NCBI RefSeq assembly: GCF_900142215.1
Contig: NZ_FRAC01000012.1
Location: 62,001-126,000, forward strand
Direction: 5' to 3'
Length of the DNA: 64,000 nt
Source: Anaerocolumna jejuensis DSM 15929
Lineage (GTDB): Bacteria; Bacillota; Clostridia; Lachnospirales; Lachnospiraceae
Part shown: piece after piece, positions 14,753-24,669 of the stretch
Numbering within the stretch: position 1 is the stretch's first letter
Layout of the letters: each line of letters starts with the position of its first letter
Notes under the pieces: generated by a model
Told to the model about the DNA's origin: nothing
What the model saw: only the letters and a program-made list of their open reading frames with translations
The model's database searches: none
Translations under genes and position numbers: made by a program

Positions 14753-17700
14753 ATGTTGCACAAAGAATTATTGGAACGTAGCAATTGTAAACGCCCGAAC
14801 AGGAGAAGTTTTAAGCATCCGTTTAAAGTAATGACGGTATATGCCGTTATTCTTGGGATTTTTACCACTTCCTTTATACCGGGCAATCTGACAAAGGCTT
14901 CCCAGGTTTCCGTAAGCAGCACCGATACCTACGAAAACAGGTTCCTGGAACTTTGGGGAGAGCTTCATAATTCGGAAAATGGGTATTTCAGCCCGCAGGG
15001 TATTCCTTATCATTCTATTGAGACCATGATAGTGGAAGCGCCGGATTATGGTCATGTTACTACGAGTGAGGCTATGAGCTATTATATGTGGCTGGAAGCA
15101 ATGTACGGAAAATTCACAGGGGATTTTACTGGTTTTGATAAGGCCTGGGATACGGCAGAAACCTATTTGATCCCTACAGAGAAAGACCAGCCGGAGTCCA
15201 GCATGAGCAAGTATAATGCAGGTAAACCGGCAACCTATGCTCCGGAATGGGAGCTGCCAAGCAACTATCCGGCTAAGCTGGATTCCGGCGCGGCGGTAGG
15301 AGTGGACCCTATTAACAGTGACCTGGTATCAACCTATGGGACTTCAACCATCTATGGCATGCACTGGCTTCTGGATGTTGATAATTGGTACGGTTTTGGC
15401 AGCAGGGGAGACGGCGTTACAATCCCGTCCTATATCAACACCTTCCAGAGGGGCAAGGAGGAATCCACCTGGGAGACCATTCCTCAGCCCTGCTGGGACC
15501 AGCTGAAGTATGGCGGAAAGAACGGATATCTTGACTTATTTACCGGGGACAACAGCTACTCCGCCCAGTTTAAGTATACTGACGCACCGGATGCGGATTC
15601 CCGTGCAGTTCAGGCCACTTATTGGGCAGCCCAGTGGGCAAAGGAAAACGGTACGGATATCGGAGCTTATAAAAATAAAGCCAGCAAAATGGGAGACTAT
15701 TTACGGTATGCCATGTTTGATAAGTATTTCCGTAAAATCGGAGCTTCTTCTTCGGCTGGTACGGGCTATGATTCCGCTCATTATCTTCTTTCCTGGTATT
15801 ATGCCTGGGGCGGTGGAATCAATGCGAACTGGGCATGGAAAATCGGAAGCAGCCATAACCACTTTGGTTACCAGAACCCTATGGCAGCCTGGATTTTGTC
15901 ACAGGACCAGGAATTTAAACCGGCTTCTAAGAACGGTGCTTCTGATTGGAGCAAGAGCCTTAACAGACAGCTGGAGTTCTATCAGTGGCTGCAGTCATCG
16001 GAAGGTGCCATTGCAGGCGGAGCCAGCAATTCCAAGAACGGACGGTATGAAACCTGGCCTGCCGGAACAGCGACCTTTTACGGTATGGGCTATGAGGAAA
16101 ATCCCGTATATGCCGATCCGGGAAGCAATACCTGGTTTGGTTTCCAGGCATGGTCCATGCAGCGTGTAGCAGAATATTACTACAAGACCGGGGATACCAA
16201 GGCAAAAGCTCTTCTGGATAAATGGGTCAGCTGGGTGAAGACAGTGGTTAAGCTAAACGCTGACGGAACCTTTGAAATACCAAGCAATATCAGCTGGAGC
16301 GGACAGCCGGATACCTGGACCGGAACCTATACGGGCAATAAAGGACTTCATGTTATTGTTAAGAGCTATGGTACGGACCTCGGTGTAGCCGGCTCCTTAG
16401 CCAACGCCTTATTGTATTACAGCAAGGCTTCAGGGGATGACAGTTCCAGAGTGATTGCAAAAGAGCTTTTGGACCGCATGTGGAAGCTCTACAGGGATGA
16501 TAAGGGATTAGCTGCTCCGGAATCAAGAGCGGATTACAGCCGTTTCTTTGAGCAGGAAATCTATGTACCCCAGGGCTGGACCGGAACGATGCCAAATGGT
16601 GATGTCATAAAATCAGGAATTAAATTCCTGGATATCCGTTCCAAATATAAAAATGACCCGGATTACAAGAGAGTAGAAGAAGCCTACAAGAATGATAAGG
16701 ATCCGGTATTTTATTATCACCGTTTCTGGGCACAGTGTGATATCGCAATTGCAAACGGAGTATATTCCATTCTTTTCGGGGATGGAAGCACCCCTGTAAA
16801 CAATTCCACTATTGCACCGGTAAGTGCAGCCTTTGACAGGAATACCGGCAGCCAGAAGGACATTAAGGTCACCCTTACTCCCAATGGCAATCAATTTACC
16901 GGTATTAAAGAGGGAAGCACCTACTTAAGCGAAGGAAAAGATTACACACTTTCAGGAAATGAAGTAACTTTGTTAAAATCTTACCTGGCTGCAAAAGCAA
17001 CCGGAGATTTTAAGCTGACCTTTGATTTTGACAAGGGAGCCGACCCTGTGCTTACGGTGACCATAAGTGATACCACGGCAAGCGGCACGGTAACACCGGC
17101 GGCTGCAACATTTGACAAGGCGAAGGATAAGCAGGCGGATGTGGCGGTTACTCTGGATAAGGCTGGTCACACGCTTCTTGGAATTAATCTGGGTGACAGG
17201 GCATTAAGCAGCGGTACGGATTATACGCTGTCAGGAAATACTGTGACACTTTTAAAGACTTCTCTGGCCTCTTTACAGGCAGGAGCTTACAAGGTGGTAT
17301 TTGATTTAAGTGAAGGAAATGATCCGGTGCTTACCTTGACGGTTACCGATTCTTCTGTTGCACAGGGAAGCCTGAAGCTTCAGATGTTTAACGGTAATAC
17401 CTCGGCGCAGACAAATGGCATCAGCCCCAAACTTAAGCTTTTTAATACCGGTGATAAGACCATTGGACTGTCAGATGTGAAAATAAGATATTATTACACC
17501 ATTGACGGTGAAAAGACTCAGAATTTCTGGTGTGACTGGTCAACTGCCGGAACCAGCAATGTGACCGGTACCTTTGTGAAACTGCCCCAGGCAAAGACAG
17601 GTGCGGATTATTATCTGGAAATCGGATTCACACAAGGGGCAGGAGAGCTTTTACCTGGACAGGCCATAGAAGTGCAGGCGAGGTTTTCAAAGTCTGACTG

Positions 17701-17818
17701 GAGCAATTATACCCAGACCGGTGATTATTCTTTTTCCAGCACGGGAAATAGTTATGCCGATTGGAATAATGTAACAGGATATGTTTCTAACAGTCTGAAA
17801 TGGGGAGTGGAGCCGTAA
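14753..17818 (+). CDS. Secreted GH48 reducing-end cellobiohydrolase with two X2 modules and CBM3
   Basis: A 1021-residue exported processive cellulase, the central exoglucanase of clostridial cellulose degradation. The order is a long, basic N-terminal signal (hydrophobic core about 26-44), GH48 (about 57-680), X2 Ig-like modules (about 684-770 and 775-864) and CBM3 (868-1021). The likely proton donor is E106 in HVTTSEAMSYY, the conserved TSEA motif. There is no dockerin, so it is a free enzyme that reaches cellulose through CBM3. GAGGAGG precedes the ATG. The GH9 gene begins 23 bases after its stop, so the pair forms one operon, as in L. phytofermentans. Confidence 0.95.
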   Translation: MLHKELLERSNCKRPNRRSFKHPFKVMTVYAVILGIFTTSFIPGNLTKASQVSVSSTDTYENRFLELWGELHNSENGYFSPQGIPYHSIETMIVEAPDYGHVTTSEAMSYYMWLEAMYGKFTGDFTGFDKAWDTAETYLIPTEKDQPESSMSKYNAGKPATYAPEWELPSNYPAKLDSGAAVGVDPINSDLVSTYGTSTIYGMHWLLDVDNWYGFGSRGDGVTIPSYINTFQRGKEESTWETIPQPCWDQLKYGGKNGYLDLFTGDNSYSAQFKYTDAPDADSRAVQATYWAAQWAKENGTDIGAYKNKASKMGDYLRYAMFDKYFRKIGASSSAGTGYDSAHYLLSWYYAWGGGINANWAWKIGSSHNHFGYQNPMAAWILSQDQEFKPASKNGASDWSKSLNRQLEFYQWLQSSEGAIAGGASNSKNGRYETWPAGTATFYGMGYEENPVYADPGSNTWFGFQAWSMQRVAEYYYKTGDTKAKALLDKWVSWVKTVVKLNADGTFEIPSNISWSGQPDTWTGTYTGNKGLHVIVKSYGTDLGVAGSLANALLYYSKASGDDSSRVIAKELLDRMWKLYRDDKGLAAPESRADYSRFFEQEIYVPQGWTGTMPNGDVIKSGIKFLDIRSKYKNDPDYKRVEEAYKNDKDPVFYYHRFWAQCDIAIANGVYSILFGDGSTPVNNSTIAPVSAAFDRNTGSQKDIKVTLTPNGNQFTGIKEGSTYLSEGKDYTLSGNEVTLLKSYLAAKATGDFKLTFDFDKGADPVLTVTISDTTASGTVTPAAATFDKAKDKQADVAVTLDKAGHTLLGINLGDRALSSGTDYTLSGNTVTLLKTSLASLQAGAYKVVFDLSEGNDPVLTLTVTDSSVAQGSLKLQMFNGNTSAQTNGISPKLKLFNTGDKTIGLSDVKIRYYYTIDGEKTQNFWCDWSTAGTSNVTGTFVKLPQAKTGADYYLEIGFTQGAGELLPGQAIEVQARFSKSDWSNYTQTGDYSFSSTGNSYADWNNVTGYVSNSLKWGVEP

Positions 17819-17841
17819 AAGGCTCCGGTAAGGAGGTTATT

Positions 17842-20799
17842 ATGGGTAAAATACGTAAAATGATGAGTCTTTTACTGATTGCCTGCTTATTTATGACGGG
17901 TATTTATACACAGCCGGTCAAAGCAGATACGAATTATAATTATGGGGAAGCATTACAAAAAGCAATTATGTTCTATGAATTCCAGCGTTCCGGAAAGCTC
18001 CCGGCTGATATCAGGAATAACTGGCGAGGTGATTCCGGTCTGCAGGATGGGGCAGATGCCGGACTTGATCTGACAGGCGGCTGGTATGATGCCGGGGATC
18101 ATGTGAAGTTCAATCTGCCTATGGCTTATAGTGCGGCCATGCTGTCCTGGAGTGTATATGAATCAGAGGATTCCTTAAGAAAAAGCGGACAGCTGGATTA
18201 CTTATTAAAGGAAATCAAATGGGCAACCGACTATTTGATTAAGTGCCACCCTACTGCCAATGTTTTTTATTATCAGGTTGGAGATGGCAATGCGGATCAT
18301 TCCTGGTGGGGTCCGGCTGAAGTAATGCAGATGAACAGGCCGTCTTACAAAGTGGATTTATCAAATCCAGGCTCAACGGTATCTGCTGAGGCAGCCGCAG
18401 CCCTGGCAGCCGCCGGTGCAGTATTTGCAAAGAGCAACCCTGATTATTCCGCAGAATGCATCAGGCATGCAAAGGAATTATATAACTTTGCCGATACGAC
18501 GAAGAGCGACGCCGGTTACAAGGCAGCAAGCGGTTTTTACACTTCCTACAGCGGCTTTTATGATGAATTGTCCTGGGCGGGAGTATGGATCTATCTTGCA
18601 ACAGGAGATAAAACCTATTTAAGTAAGGCTGAATCCTACGTAGCTAATTGGGGAACTGAGTCCCAGTCCACAACCATAGCTTATAAATGGGCCCAGAACT
18701 GGGATGATGTGCATTACGGAGCAGAACTTCTTCTGGCAAGGATAACCGGTAAGGACATATACAAACAGAGCATAGAAATGCATCTTGATTACTGGACAAG
18801 CGGGTATAACGGAAACCGTATCAGTTATACGCCAAAAGGACTGGCCTGGCTGGATTCCTGGGGAGCATTGCGCTATGCAACTACAACAGCCTTTTTAGCC
18901 AGTGTTTATGCAGACTGGTCCGGATGTACTTCAAGTAAGGTAAGTACCTACAATACCTTTGCAAAGCAGCAGGTGGATTATGCTCTTGGAAGTGCCGGAA
19001 GAAGCTTTGTAGTCGGCTATGGAGTGAATCCTCCTACAAGGCCCCATCACAGAACGGCACACAGCTCCTGGGCTGACAGCCAGACCACACCTGCTTACCA
19101 CAGGCATACAATCTACGGTGCTTTAGTCGGCGGTCCCGGAAAGGATGACAGCTATACCGATGATATCGGTAACTATGTTAATAACGAAATTGCCTGTGAT
19201 TACAATGCGGGCTTTGTCGGAGCACTTGCCAAGCTGTACGGTGAATACGGCGGAACTCCTATTTCGAATTTTAAGGCAATTGAGAAGGTTACCAATGATG
19301 AATTCTTTGTTGAAGCAGGCATCAATGCTTCCGGCAGTAATTTCATTGAAATAAAAGCGATTCTCAATAATCAGTCCGGCTGGCCGGCTAGGATGGGAGA
19401 TAAGCTGTCCTTTAAGTATTTTATTGATATTACGGAAGCGGTGAAAGCCGGCTATTCCGCAAAGGATTTTACAGTAAGCACCAATTATAACTCCGGAGCA
19501 AAAGTAACCGGACTGCTGCCCTATGATGAAGCAAACAATATTTACTATGTAAATGCGGATTTCACAGGAACCAAGGTTTATCCGGGAGGACAATCCGCTT
19601 ACAAGAAGGAACTCCAGTTCCGTATTGCAGCACCCATTAACACGACCTTCTGGAACAACACCAATGATTATTCCTATACGGATTTAAACGGTGTGGTAAA
19701 TGGAAGTGTTGTAAAGACCGGTTATATACCGGTATATGATGCGGGAGTATTGGTATACGGCAAGGAGCCCGGCAATGCAGTGAACAGTGCTGTTATCAGT
19801 CCCACGACGGCCGCCTTTGATAAATACAGCCCGAAGGATGTAGCGGTAACTGTTAACTATAACGGCAATACCTTAGAGAATTTAAAGAACGGTACAGCAG
19901 CCTTGGTAAAGGGAACAGATTATACGGTCAGCGGTAATACCGTTACCATATCTGCCTCTTATTTATCCGGTCAGCCGGCTGGAACAGCCTCGCTGCTCTT
20001 TGATTTCAGTGCAGGCATTGACAGGACACTGACAGTGACCATTGCAGATTCCAGTCCAAGCGGCAGTATTTCAATTACGCAAGCACAGTTTGATAAGAAT
20101 CCTGAGAAGCAGAAGGATATTAACGTAACGGTGACCTTAAACGGAAATACCCTTACAGCCCTTCGTAACGGCAGCACAGTACTTGTAAACGGAACGGATT
20201 ACGCAGTATCCGGCAATACCGTTACAATACTAAGTTCCTATCTTGCCGGCAGGGCTCTTGGAAAGACAGAGCTGACCTTTGATTTTAACAAGGGAACGGA
20301 CCCTGTACTGGCTGTTACGGTTATTGACAGCTCCATTATTGTACAGGGAAATCTAAAGGTACAGATGTTTAACGGAAACACCTCTGCAACGACCAATGGA
20401 ATTACTCCGCGGTTAAAGCTTACTAATACCGGAACCGATAGCATCAATCTCTCCGATGTGAAGGTAAGATATTATTATACCATTGACGGAGAGAAAGCAC
20501 AGAGCTTCTGGTGTGACTGGTCTTCAGCCGGGACCGGTAATGTAACCAGCAATTTTGTTAAGATAGCAGAAAGTAAAACTGGTGCCGATTATTATCTGGA
20601 AATCGGATTTACAGCCGGTGCGGGAACTCTTGCTGCCGGACAGTCTGCTGAAGTCCAGGCAAGATTTTCAAAGAGTGACTGGTCCGATTACACCCAGACC
20701 GGAGATTACTCCTTCCAGGAAACAGGTTCGTCTTACGCTGACTGGAATAAGGTAACCGGATACGTTGGTTCCAATCTGGTGTGGGGTATAGAGCCTTAA
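17842..20799 (+). CDS. Secreted GH9 processive endoglucanase: GH9-CBM3c-X2-X2-CBM3b
   Basis: A 985-residue exported cellulase. The signal peptide (cleavage after about residue 28, PVKA-DT) is followed by GH9 (about 30-465) with the WYDAGDH motif (D83 and D86 as base/nucleophile region) and acid E449 in NNEIACDYNAGF. Then come CBM3c (about 470-645), two X2 modules (about 650-735 and 741-829) and CBM3b (833-985). GH9 joined to CBM3c is the Cel9-type processive layout, which works with GH48. The ATG at 17842 has AGGAGG (17831-17836), whereas an in-frame upstream start overlaps the GH48 end and is rejected. Its X2 and CBM3b modules closely resemble those of the GH48 protein, showing module exchange or duplication. 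Confidence 0.95.
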   Translation: MGKIRKMMSLLLIACLFMTGIYTQPVKADTNYNYGEALQKAIMFYEFQRSGKLPADIRNNWRGDSGLQDGADAGLDLTGGWYDAGDHVKFNLPMAYSAAMLSWSVYESEDSLRKSGQLDYLLKEIKWATDYLIKCHPTANVFYYQVGDGNADHSWWGPAEVMQMNRPSYKVDLSNPGSTVSAEAAAALAAAGAVFAKSNPDYSAECIRHAKELYNFADTTKSDAGYKAASGFYTSYSGFYDELSWAGVWIYLATGDKTYLSKAESYVANWGTESQSTTIAYKWAQNWDDVHYGAELLLARITGKDIYKQSIEMHLDYWTSGYNGNRISYTPKGLAWLDSWGALRYATTTAFLASVYADWSGCTSSKVSTYNTFAKQQVDYALGSAGRSFVVGYGVNPPTRPHHRTAHSSWADSQTTPAYHRHTIYGALVGGPGKDDSYTDDIGNYVNNEIACDYNAGFVGALAKLYGEYGGTPISNFKAIEKVTNDEFFVEAGINASGSNFIEIKAILNNQSGWPARMGDKLSFKYFIDITEAVKAGYSAKDFTVSTNYNSGAKVTGLLPYDEANNIYYVNADFTGTKVYPGGQSAYKKELQFRIAAPINTTFWNNTNDYSYTDLNGVVNGSVVKTGYIPVYDAGVLVYGKEPGNAVNSAVISPTTAAFDKYSPKDVAVTVNYNGNTLENLKNGTAALVKGTDYTVSGNTVTISASYLSGQPAGTASLLFDFSAGIDRTLTVTIADSSPSGSISITQAQFDKNPEKQKDINVTVTLNGNTLTALRNGSTVLVNGTDYAVSGNTVTILSSYLAGRALGKTELTFDFNKGTDPVLAVTVIDSSIIVQGNLKVQMFNGNTSATTNGITPRLKLTNTGTDSINLSDVKVRYYYTIDGEKAQSFWCDWSSAGTGNVTSNFVKIAESKTGADYYLEIGFTAGAGTLAAGQSAEVQARFSKSDWSDYTQTGDYSFQETGSSYADWNKVTGYVGSNLVWGIEP

Positions 20800-20811
20800 G
20801 AGAGAACTTAT

Positions 20812-20838
20812 CTGAGGCTGTCCAAAGGGCAGCCTCAG
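20812..20838. terminator. Hairpin between convergent GH9 and crp/fnr genes
   Basis: CTGAGGCTG (20812-20820) pairs perfectly with CAGCCTCAG (20830-20838) around a 9-nt loop. Neither strand has a strong T run, so it could terminate weakly or protect the 3' end of the cellulase mRNA. Confidence 0.6.
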
Positions 20839-20840
20839 TA

Positions 20841-21500
20841 TCAAAGCAGTTCAAAATTATTCTTATGAAAGGTAAGGATTCCTTCATCCCTTAGTCTGCC
20901 CAGCTCACTGGACATGGCACTGCGGTCAATACAAAGGTAATCAGCCAGCTCCTGGCGGTTATAGGGGATGGTAAAGGCTTTGCTCTTTGCCTCTATGGCC
21001 TGAACGGAGAGATAGGACAAAAGCTTATCCCTGGTAGTACGGCAGGAGATATGGTCAATTTTTTGCATTAGCATTACATTCTTACCGGCTAATATACGTA
21101 CCATATTATTGATCAGGGCTGTATGAAAACCGCAGGGAGAAGGATAGGCATTCAGAATATTCTTACAGTCTATAAAGAGCACTTCCGCATTTTCCGCAGC
21201 CACAACGCTGATGGGAAGCTTGGGAATGCCGGCAAAAGCAAAGGATTCCGCAAACATATCGGCAGCAGACATTCGGGAAATAATAGTACGGTTTCCCCAA
21301 AAATCTTCTTTAATGATAATAACACTTCCAGACAATACAATACCTATTTCAGACACGGCATTTCCAGCCATATAAATATACGCTTCTTTTTTATATTCCA
21401 GTTCTCTTGCACCCAGGCAGGAAAGCATGGAATCAAATTCTTCTTCCTTTATTCCGGAAAAAAGCGGACAGCTTTTCAAAATTTCATTACGATTTTTCAT
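20841..21500 (-). CDS. Crp/Fnr-family transcriptional regulator
   Basis: A 219-residue regulator with an N-terminal cyclic-nucleotide-binding-like beta barrel (about 15-125) and a C-terminal Crp HTH (about 150-215; YNRQELADYLCIDRSAMSSELGRLRDEGILTF). There is no Fnr-type Cys cluster for an iron-sulfur centre at the N-terminus, only scattered Cys (C15, C28), so oxygen sensing by a cluster is not indicated. AAAGGAG lies upstream of the ATG at 21500. It is divergent from a small cupin gene across 107 bp that include the repeat GTTGTTTTTGCAAC, a likely shared control region. The ligand is unknown. Confidence 0.85.
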   Translation of the reverse strand: MKNRNEILKSCPLFSGIKEEEFDSMLSCLGARELEYKKEAYIYMAGNAVSEIGIVLSGSVIIIKEDFWGNRTIISRMSAADMFAESFAFAGIPKLPISVVAAENAEVLFIDCKNILNAYPSPCGFHTALINNMVRILAGKNVMLMQKIDHISCRTTRDKLLSYLSVQAIEAKSKAFTIPYNRQELADYLCIDRSAMSSELGRLRDEGILTFHKNNFELL

Positions 21501-21607
21501 AGAACAACTCCTTTTGTTGCAAAAACAACGGATATATTTCCTATATCTTAGTATAATACAGATAAAGAATCAATAAGCATAAATTACAAAATTAAAGGAG
21601 GAATTAT

Positions 21608-21949
21608 ATGTCTGCACAATATTTGAAAAACATTGAATTTGAAAAAGCACTGAAATTATCGGAACTGGTAGAATATCAGCCGGGCCAGGTGGTAAGCCGT
21701 ACCCTTGTACAGAATAATCATGTCGGAGTTACTTTATTTTCCTTTGACAAAGGGGAACAAATCAGTTCCCATGCCTCTTCCGGAGATGCCATGGTAAATG
21801 TGTTAGCCGGTAAAGCCCGTATTACCATCGGAGATAAAGAGTATACTGTTTCAGAAGGAGAGAGTATAGTTATGCCGAACAATGTTCCTCATGCCCTGTA
21901 TGCTGAAGAACAGTTTAAGATGCAGCTTACGGTAGTGTTCCCGTATTAA
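21608..21949 (+). CDS. Small cupin-domain protein
   Basis: A 113-residue single-domain cupin. Motif 1 reads GEQISSHASSGDAMVNVLAG and motif 2 reads VMPNNVPHALYAEEQFKM. Motif 1 retains one His (SHAS) plus an acidic position, and motif 2 has PHAL, so a metal site is possible. AAAGGAGG precedes the ATG. Small cupins next to Crp/Fnr genes are common in clostridia. They bind metals or small ligands, but the reaction is not known. A strong terminator follows, so it is a single-gene transcript, divergent from and probably controlled by the regulator at 20841. Confidence 0.8.
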   Translation: MSAQYLKNIEFEKALKLSELVEYQPGQVVSRTLVQNNHVGVTLFSFDKGEQISSHASSGDAMVNVLAGKARITIGDKEYTVSEGESIVMPNNVPHALYAEEQFKMQLTVVFPY

Positions 21950-21978
21950 GACAGGGGATTAAATAAAATATAGCGTTG

Positions 21979-22019
21979 AATGGATACAATGTATTTACAC
22001 AGGTTGTATCCATTTTTTT
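21979..22019 (+). terminator. Rho-independent terminator after the cupin gene
   Basis: AATGGATACAA (21979-21989) pairs with TTGTATCCATT (22004-22014), and a run of seven T ends the hairpin. Confidence 0.92.
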
Positions 22020-22183
22020 ATTGCAGGGTTCTCTAGTTTGTTCACATTTTTGATTATTCTCTTAAACAAAATATAACAATATGTGCGCTGGGTTAAGTAA
22101 ACAATTGATTTCTTCAAGGTTTTAGGTTAAATTATTTATAATAATAATATATTAAAAATTTTGAGAAGGCAGCAGAGGCAGCA

Positions 22184-22756
22184 ATGGATAATTTAAACCC
22201 AGTTATATTAAATGCAGGCATCTTCCATACTTTAACGGAGGATGTTATTTCCTATAAGGCTCTTGACCTGAAGGACACGGAAAAAATACACAGATATACT
22301 TCAGACGAAGAGGTTTCTCGTTATATTGGCTGGAAGCTGATGAGAAATAGAGAGGAAACCTATGAGCATATACAGACAATGCAAAGGAGAGAAGGGGCAG
22401 GCAGCCATCTTTATTCTTCCGTTATATTAAAAGCAAGCGGGGAAATCATCGGTACGGTAATGCTGTTTGATTTTAATTTTGATGTAGGCTGCGGGGAAAT
22501 TGGATATGTATTTCACAAGGATTACTGGGGAAAGGGCTATGGGACAAGAAGTGTTGCCCTTCTTTGTGATTTCGCATTACGAAACCTGAAGCTGCAAAAA
22601 CTTTATGCCAGTGTGGTGGATGAAAATACCGGTTCTGCCCGTATCCTTATCAAGAATGGTTTTGTATTGGAGGAGCAGGAAAAGGGTTACTATCAGATTG
22701 ATGGGAAAGCCTGTGATAGGCTGGTTTTTTCAAAAGATTTGAACAGCAAAGTATAA
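22184..22756 (+). CDS. GNAT acetyltransferase, RimJ/RimL type
   Basis: A 190-residue GNAT-fold N-acetyltransferase (Acetyltransf_3 type). The acetyl-CoA binding stretch is YVFHKDYWGKGYGTRSVALLCDFAL (the R/Q-x-x-G-x-G/A loop reads GKGYGT), followed by LYASVVDENTGSARILIKNGFVLEEQEKGYYQIDG, typical of the RimJ/RimL subgroup that modifies proteins, aminoglycoside-like compounds or amino acids. The substrate cannot be told. The ribosome site is weak (AGAGGCAGC). About 30 codons of open frame that resemble a gene remnant follow its stop. Confidence 0.82.
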   Translation: MDNLNPVILNAGIFHTLTEDVISYKALDLKDTEKIHRYTSDEEVSRYIGWKLMRNREETYEHIQTMQRREGAGSHLYSSVILKASGEIIGTVMLFDFNFDVGCGEIGYVFHKDYWGKGYGTRSVALLCDFALRNLKLQKLYASVVDENTGSARILIKNGFVLEEQEKGYYQIDGKACDRLVFSKDLNSKV

Positions 22757-22851
22757 ACTACATTAGCACGGTTAAAGTTGGGAAGTATTCGGACCTTTAC
22801 GGTTATGCCCAGGATTTACAGGATATTTTAGACACTCTTAGAACCAGATAG
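22756..22851 (+). other. Possible remnant of a coding sequence
   Basis: In one frame this short gap reads YISTVKVGKYSDLYGYAQDL followed by QDILDTLRTR and a TAG. The composition is protein-like, but there is no start codon or ribosome site. It may be the 3' end of a deleted gene; I do not recognise it. Confidence 0.25.
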
Positions 22852-22902
22852 AAAAGGCAGCAGCTTGACTGCCGAACTAATTATGAAAAGGATGATCATA
22901 AG

Positions 22903-24549
22903 TTGAATAACGGAATTAAAGACGTACCCTGCGGTTATCTGCTGCTTACCCATCAGGGGATAATTGAAGACATTAATCAGAACCTGCTGAATCTACTGGA
23001 ATATGAGGCTTGTGAGGTAATAGGAAAGCATATTGAGACATTTTTATCGGCTGCCAGTAAGGTTATTTTTCATTCACTATTTTACATGCAGCTGGCTTCT
23101 CAAGGAAATGCCGAGGAGATTTACCTGACTTTTCGAACGGAAAATGGTGATGATATCCCGGTTTTATTAAATGGCTGCTTTGCGGCTGTGAATGAGGGTG
23201 AATTTGTTGAATGCATCGTAGTGAAAATAACCAAGCGTGATAATTATGAACATGAACTCCAGAAGGTCAAGGAAAAACTGGAGGAGGCCTATAAGCTGAA
23301 GGAAGAAGCTCTGAATACGGAAAATAAGCTTCGAAATTTATTTGAAACAATTCTTTTTTCCATACATGAGGGAATTATTGTTGCGAACAATCAGGGAGAT
23401 ATCGTCCTGATGAATAAGCTGGCTGAAAAGTATACCGGCTGGGGAGTGGAGGAAGCTCTGGGGCTTGGTGTAAACAGTATTTTTTGCTGTACGGACATCC
23501 AGACAAAAGAGAAAAAGACATACAGCAGGGAAGAAATTTTAAAAAGCAGGGACAGCTATGTGAGGCTGGAAAATCTGGTCCTGACCTCCAAGGATGGGAA
23601 AGAACGTTTTATAATGGGCACGACGGCAGCAATTCTTGGAAAAGACGGTTTACCGTCCGGAACAGTGACATCCTTTCGGGATATCACAAAAGAATATTTA
23701 CAGGAGAAGGAAATAGACAGCTTTCTCAATGTTAACATGGAAATGCTCTGCGTTTATGATACCGAAGGCAGTTTTTATAAAACGAATGTCAAATTTGATG
23801 AGGTCCTGGGTTATGGAAAAAAAGAATTGGCGGGGAAAAGCTTTCTTTCCTTTGTTCATGAAGAGGATAAGGAAAAAACCACACAAATATTAAGGGACAT
23901 TACCGATAAGAGCAAGGTATATGATTTAATCAACCGTTTTCGCTGTAAGGATAATTCCTATAAATATCTGGAGTGGCGCATTCAGCTTGGAACCGGAAAA
24001 TATGCCTATGCTTCGGCAAGGGACATAACAGCCAAGATGCTCGAAACAGAGAAATTAAAGACCATAGCCATTAAGGATCAGCTTACCAACCTGTATAACA
24101 GGCATTATCTTGAAATGATTTTAGAAAATGAAATGCAGAGGGCAGATACCTATAAGGAGCCCTTAACTCTGGCAATTCTTGACCTGGACCATTTTAAGCT
24201 GGTGAATGACACCTGGGGGCATCCCATTGGAGACGAGCAGCTTAAGCTGACGGCTGAAATTGCAGGAAAGAGCCTTAGAGCCTCTGACTTTTTGATCAGG
24301 TTCGGAGGGGAAGAGTTCGTTGTAATGATGCCAAACACGGATATAAAGGAAGCGGTTATATCATTGAACCGGGTGCGCCAGGCTATCGAAGACAACCGCC
24401 ATCCCATTACCGGCAGGCAGACAGTAAGTATCGGTGCGGCAGGCAGGCATGAGAATGAATCCTTTGAAGAGTGGTATAAAAGAGCGGATGAGGCCTTATA
24501 CCGGGCAAAGGACCAAGGACGCAACAGGGTCGTTACAGCTTCCATATAA
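22903..24549 (+). CDS. PAS-PAS-PAS-GGDEF diguanylate cyclase
   Basis: A 548-residue soluble signalling protein that would make cyclic di-GMP from GTP. There are three PAS-like domains (about 5-115, 140-265, 270-380), a short coiled segment (about 115-145) and a C-terminal GGDEF domain (about 385-548). The active loop is GGEEF (468-472), an accepted functional variant. RASD at 459-462, five residues before it, is an intact product-inhibition I-site. There are no TM segments, so it senses a cytoplasmic signal. The start is TTG at 22903, with AAAAGGA at longer than usual spacing and no in-frame ATG upstream. It appears monocistronic. The PAS ligand is unknown. Confidence 0.9.
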   Translation: MNNGIKDVPCGYLLLTHQGIIEDINQNLLNLLEYEACEVIGKHIETFLSAASKVIFHSLFYMQLASQGNAEEIYLTFRTENGDDIPVLLNGCFAAVNEGEFVECIVVKITKRDNYEHELQKVKEKLEEAYKLKEEALNTENKLRNLFETILFSIHEGIIVANNQGDIVLMNKLAEKYTGWGVEEALGLGVNSIFCCTDIQTKEKKTYSREEILKSRDSYVRLENLVLTSKDGKERFIMGTTAAILGKDGLPSGTVTSFRDITKEYLQEKEIDSFLNVNMEMLCVYDTEGSFYKTNVKFDEVLGYGKKELAGKSFLSFVHEEDKEKTTQILRDITDKSKVYDLINRFRCKDNSYKYLEWRIQLGTGKYAYASARDITAKMLETEKLKTIAIKDQLTNLYNRHYLEMILENEMQRADTYKEPLTLAILDLDHFKLVNDTWGHPIGDEQLKLTAEIAGKSLRASDFLIRFGGEEFVVMMPNTDIKEAVISLNRVRQAIEDNRHPITGRQTVSIGAAGRHENESFEEWYKRADEALYRAKDQGRNRVVTASI

Positions 24550-24604
24550 GCCGGTGCCCTGATAAAACCACGGGCTCTTCCGCCTATGGTGCAAATGCGA
24601 ATGG

Positions 24605-24655
24605 TTGACGGAAGTTCCGGCAAATGCTATACTTGTGGCATACCCCTATGGGTAT
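24605..24655 (+). promoter_or_regulatory. csoR promoter and CsoR operator
   Basis: TTGACG (24605-24610), a 17-bp spacer and TATACT (24628-24633) form the promoter. ATACCCCTATGGGTAT (24640-24655), with ATACCC/GGGTAT arms, covers the start site and matches the low-GC CsoR operator pattern. An identical 16-mer lies in the ATPase promoter at 29199-29214. Confidence 0.88.
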
Positions 24656-24669
24656 CAGGAGGTGTAAAC

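Noticed and set aside
15510..16169. 219-codon ORF inside the GH48 gene
   Set aside because: It is a +1-frame shadow of the GH48 catalytic domain, with no start signals and no domain features.
14753..20799. Cellulosomal assembly of the GH48 and GH9 enzymes
   Set aside because: Neither protein has a dockerin; both end in CBM3, and no scaffoldin or cohesin is present.
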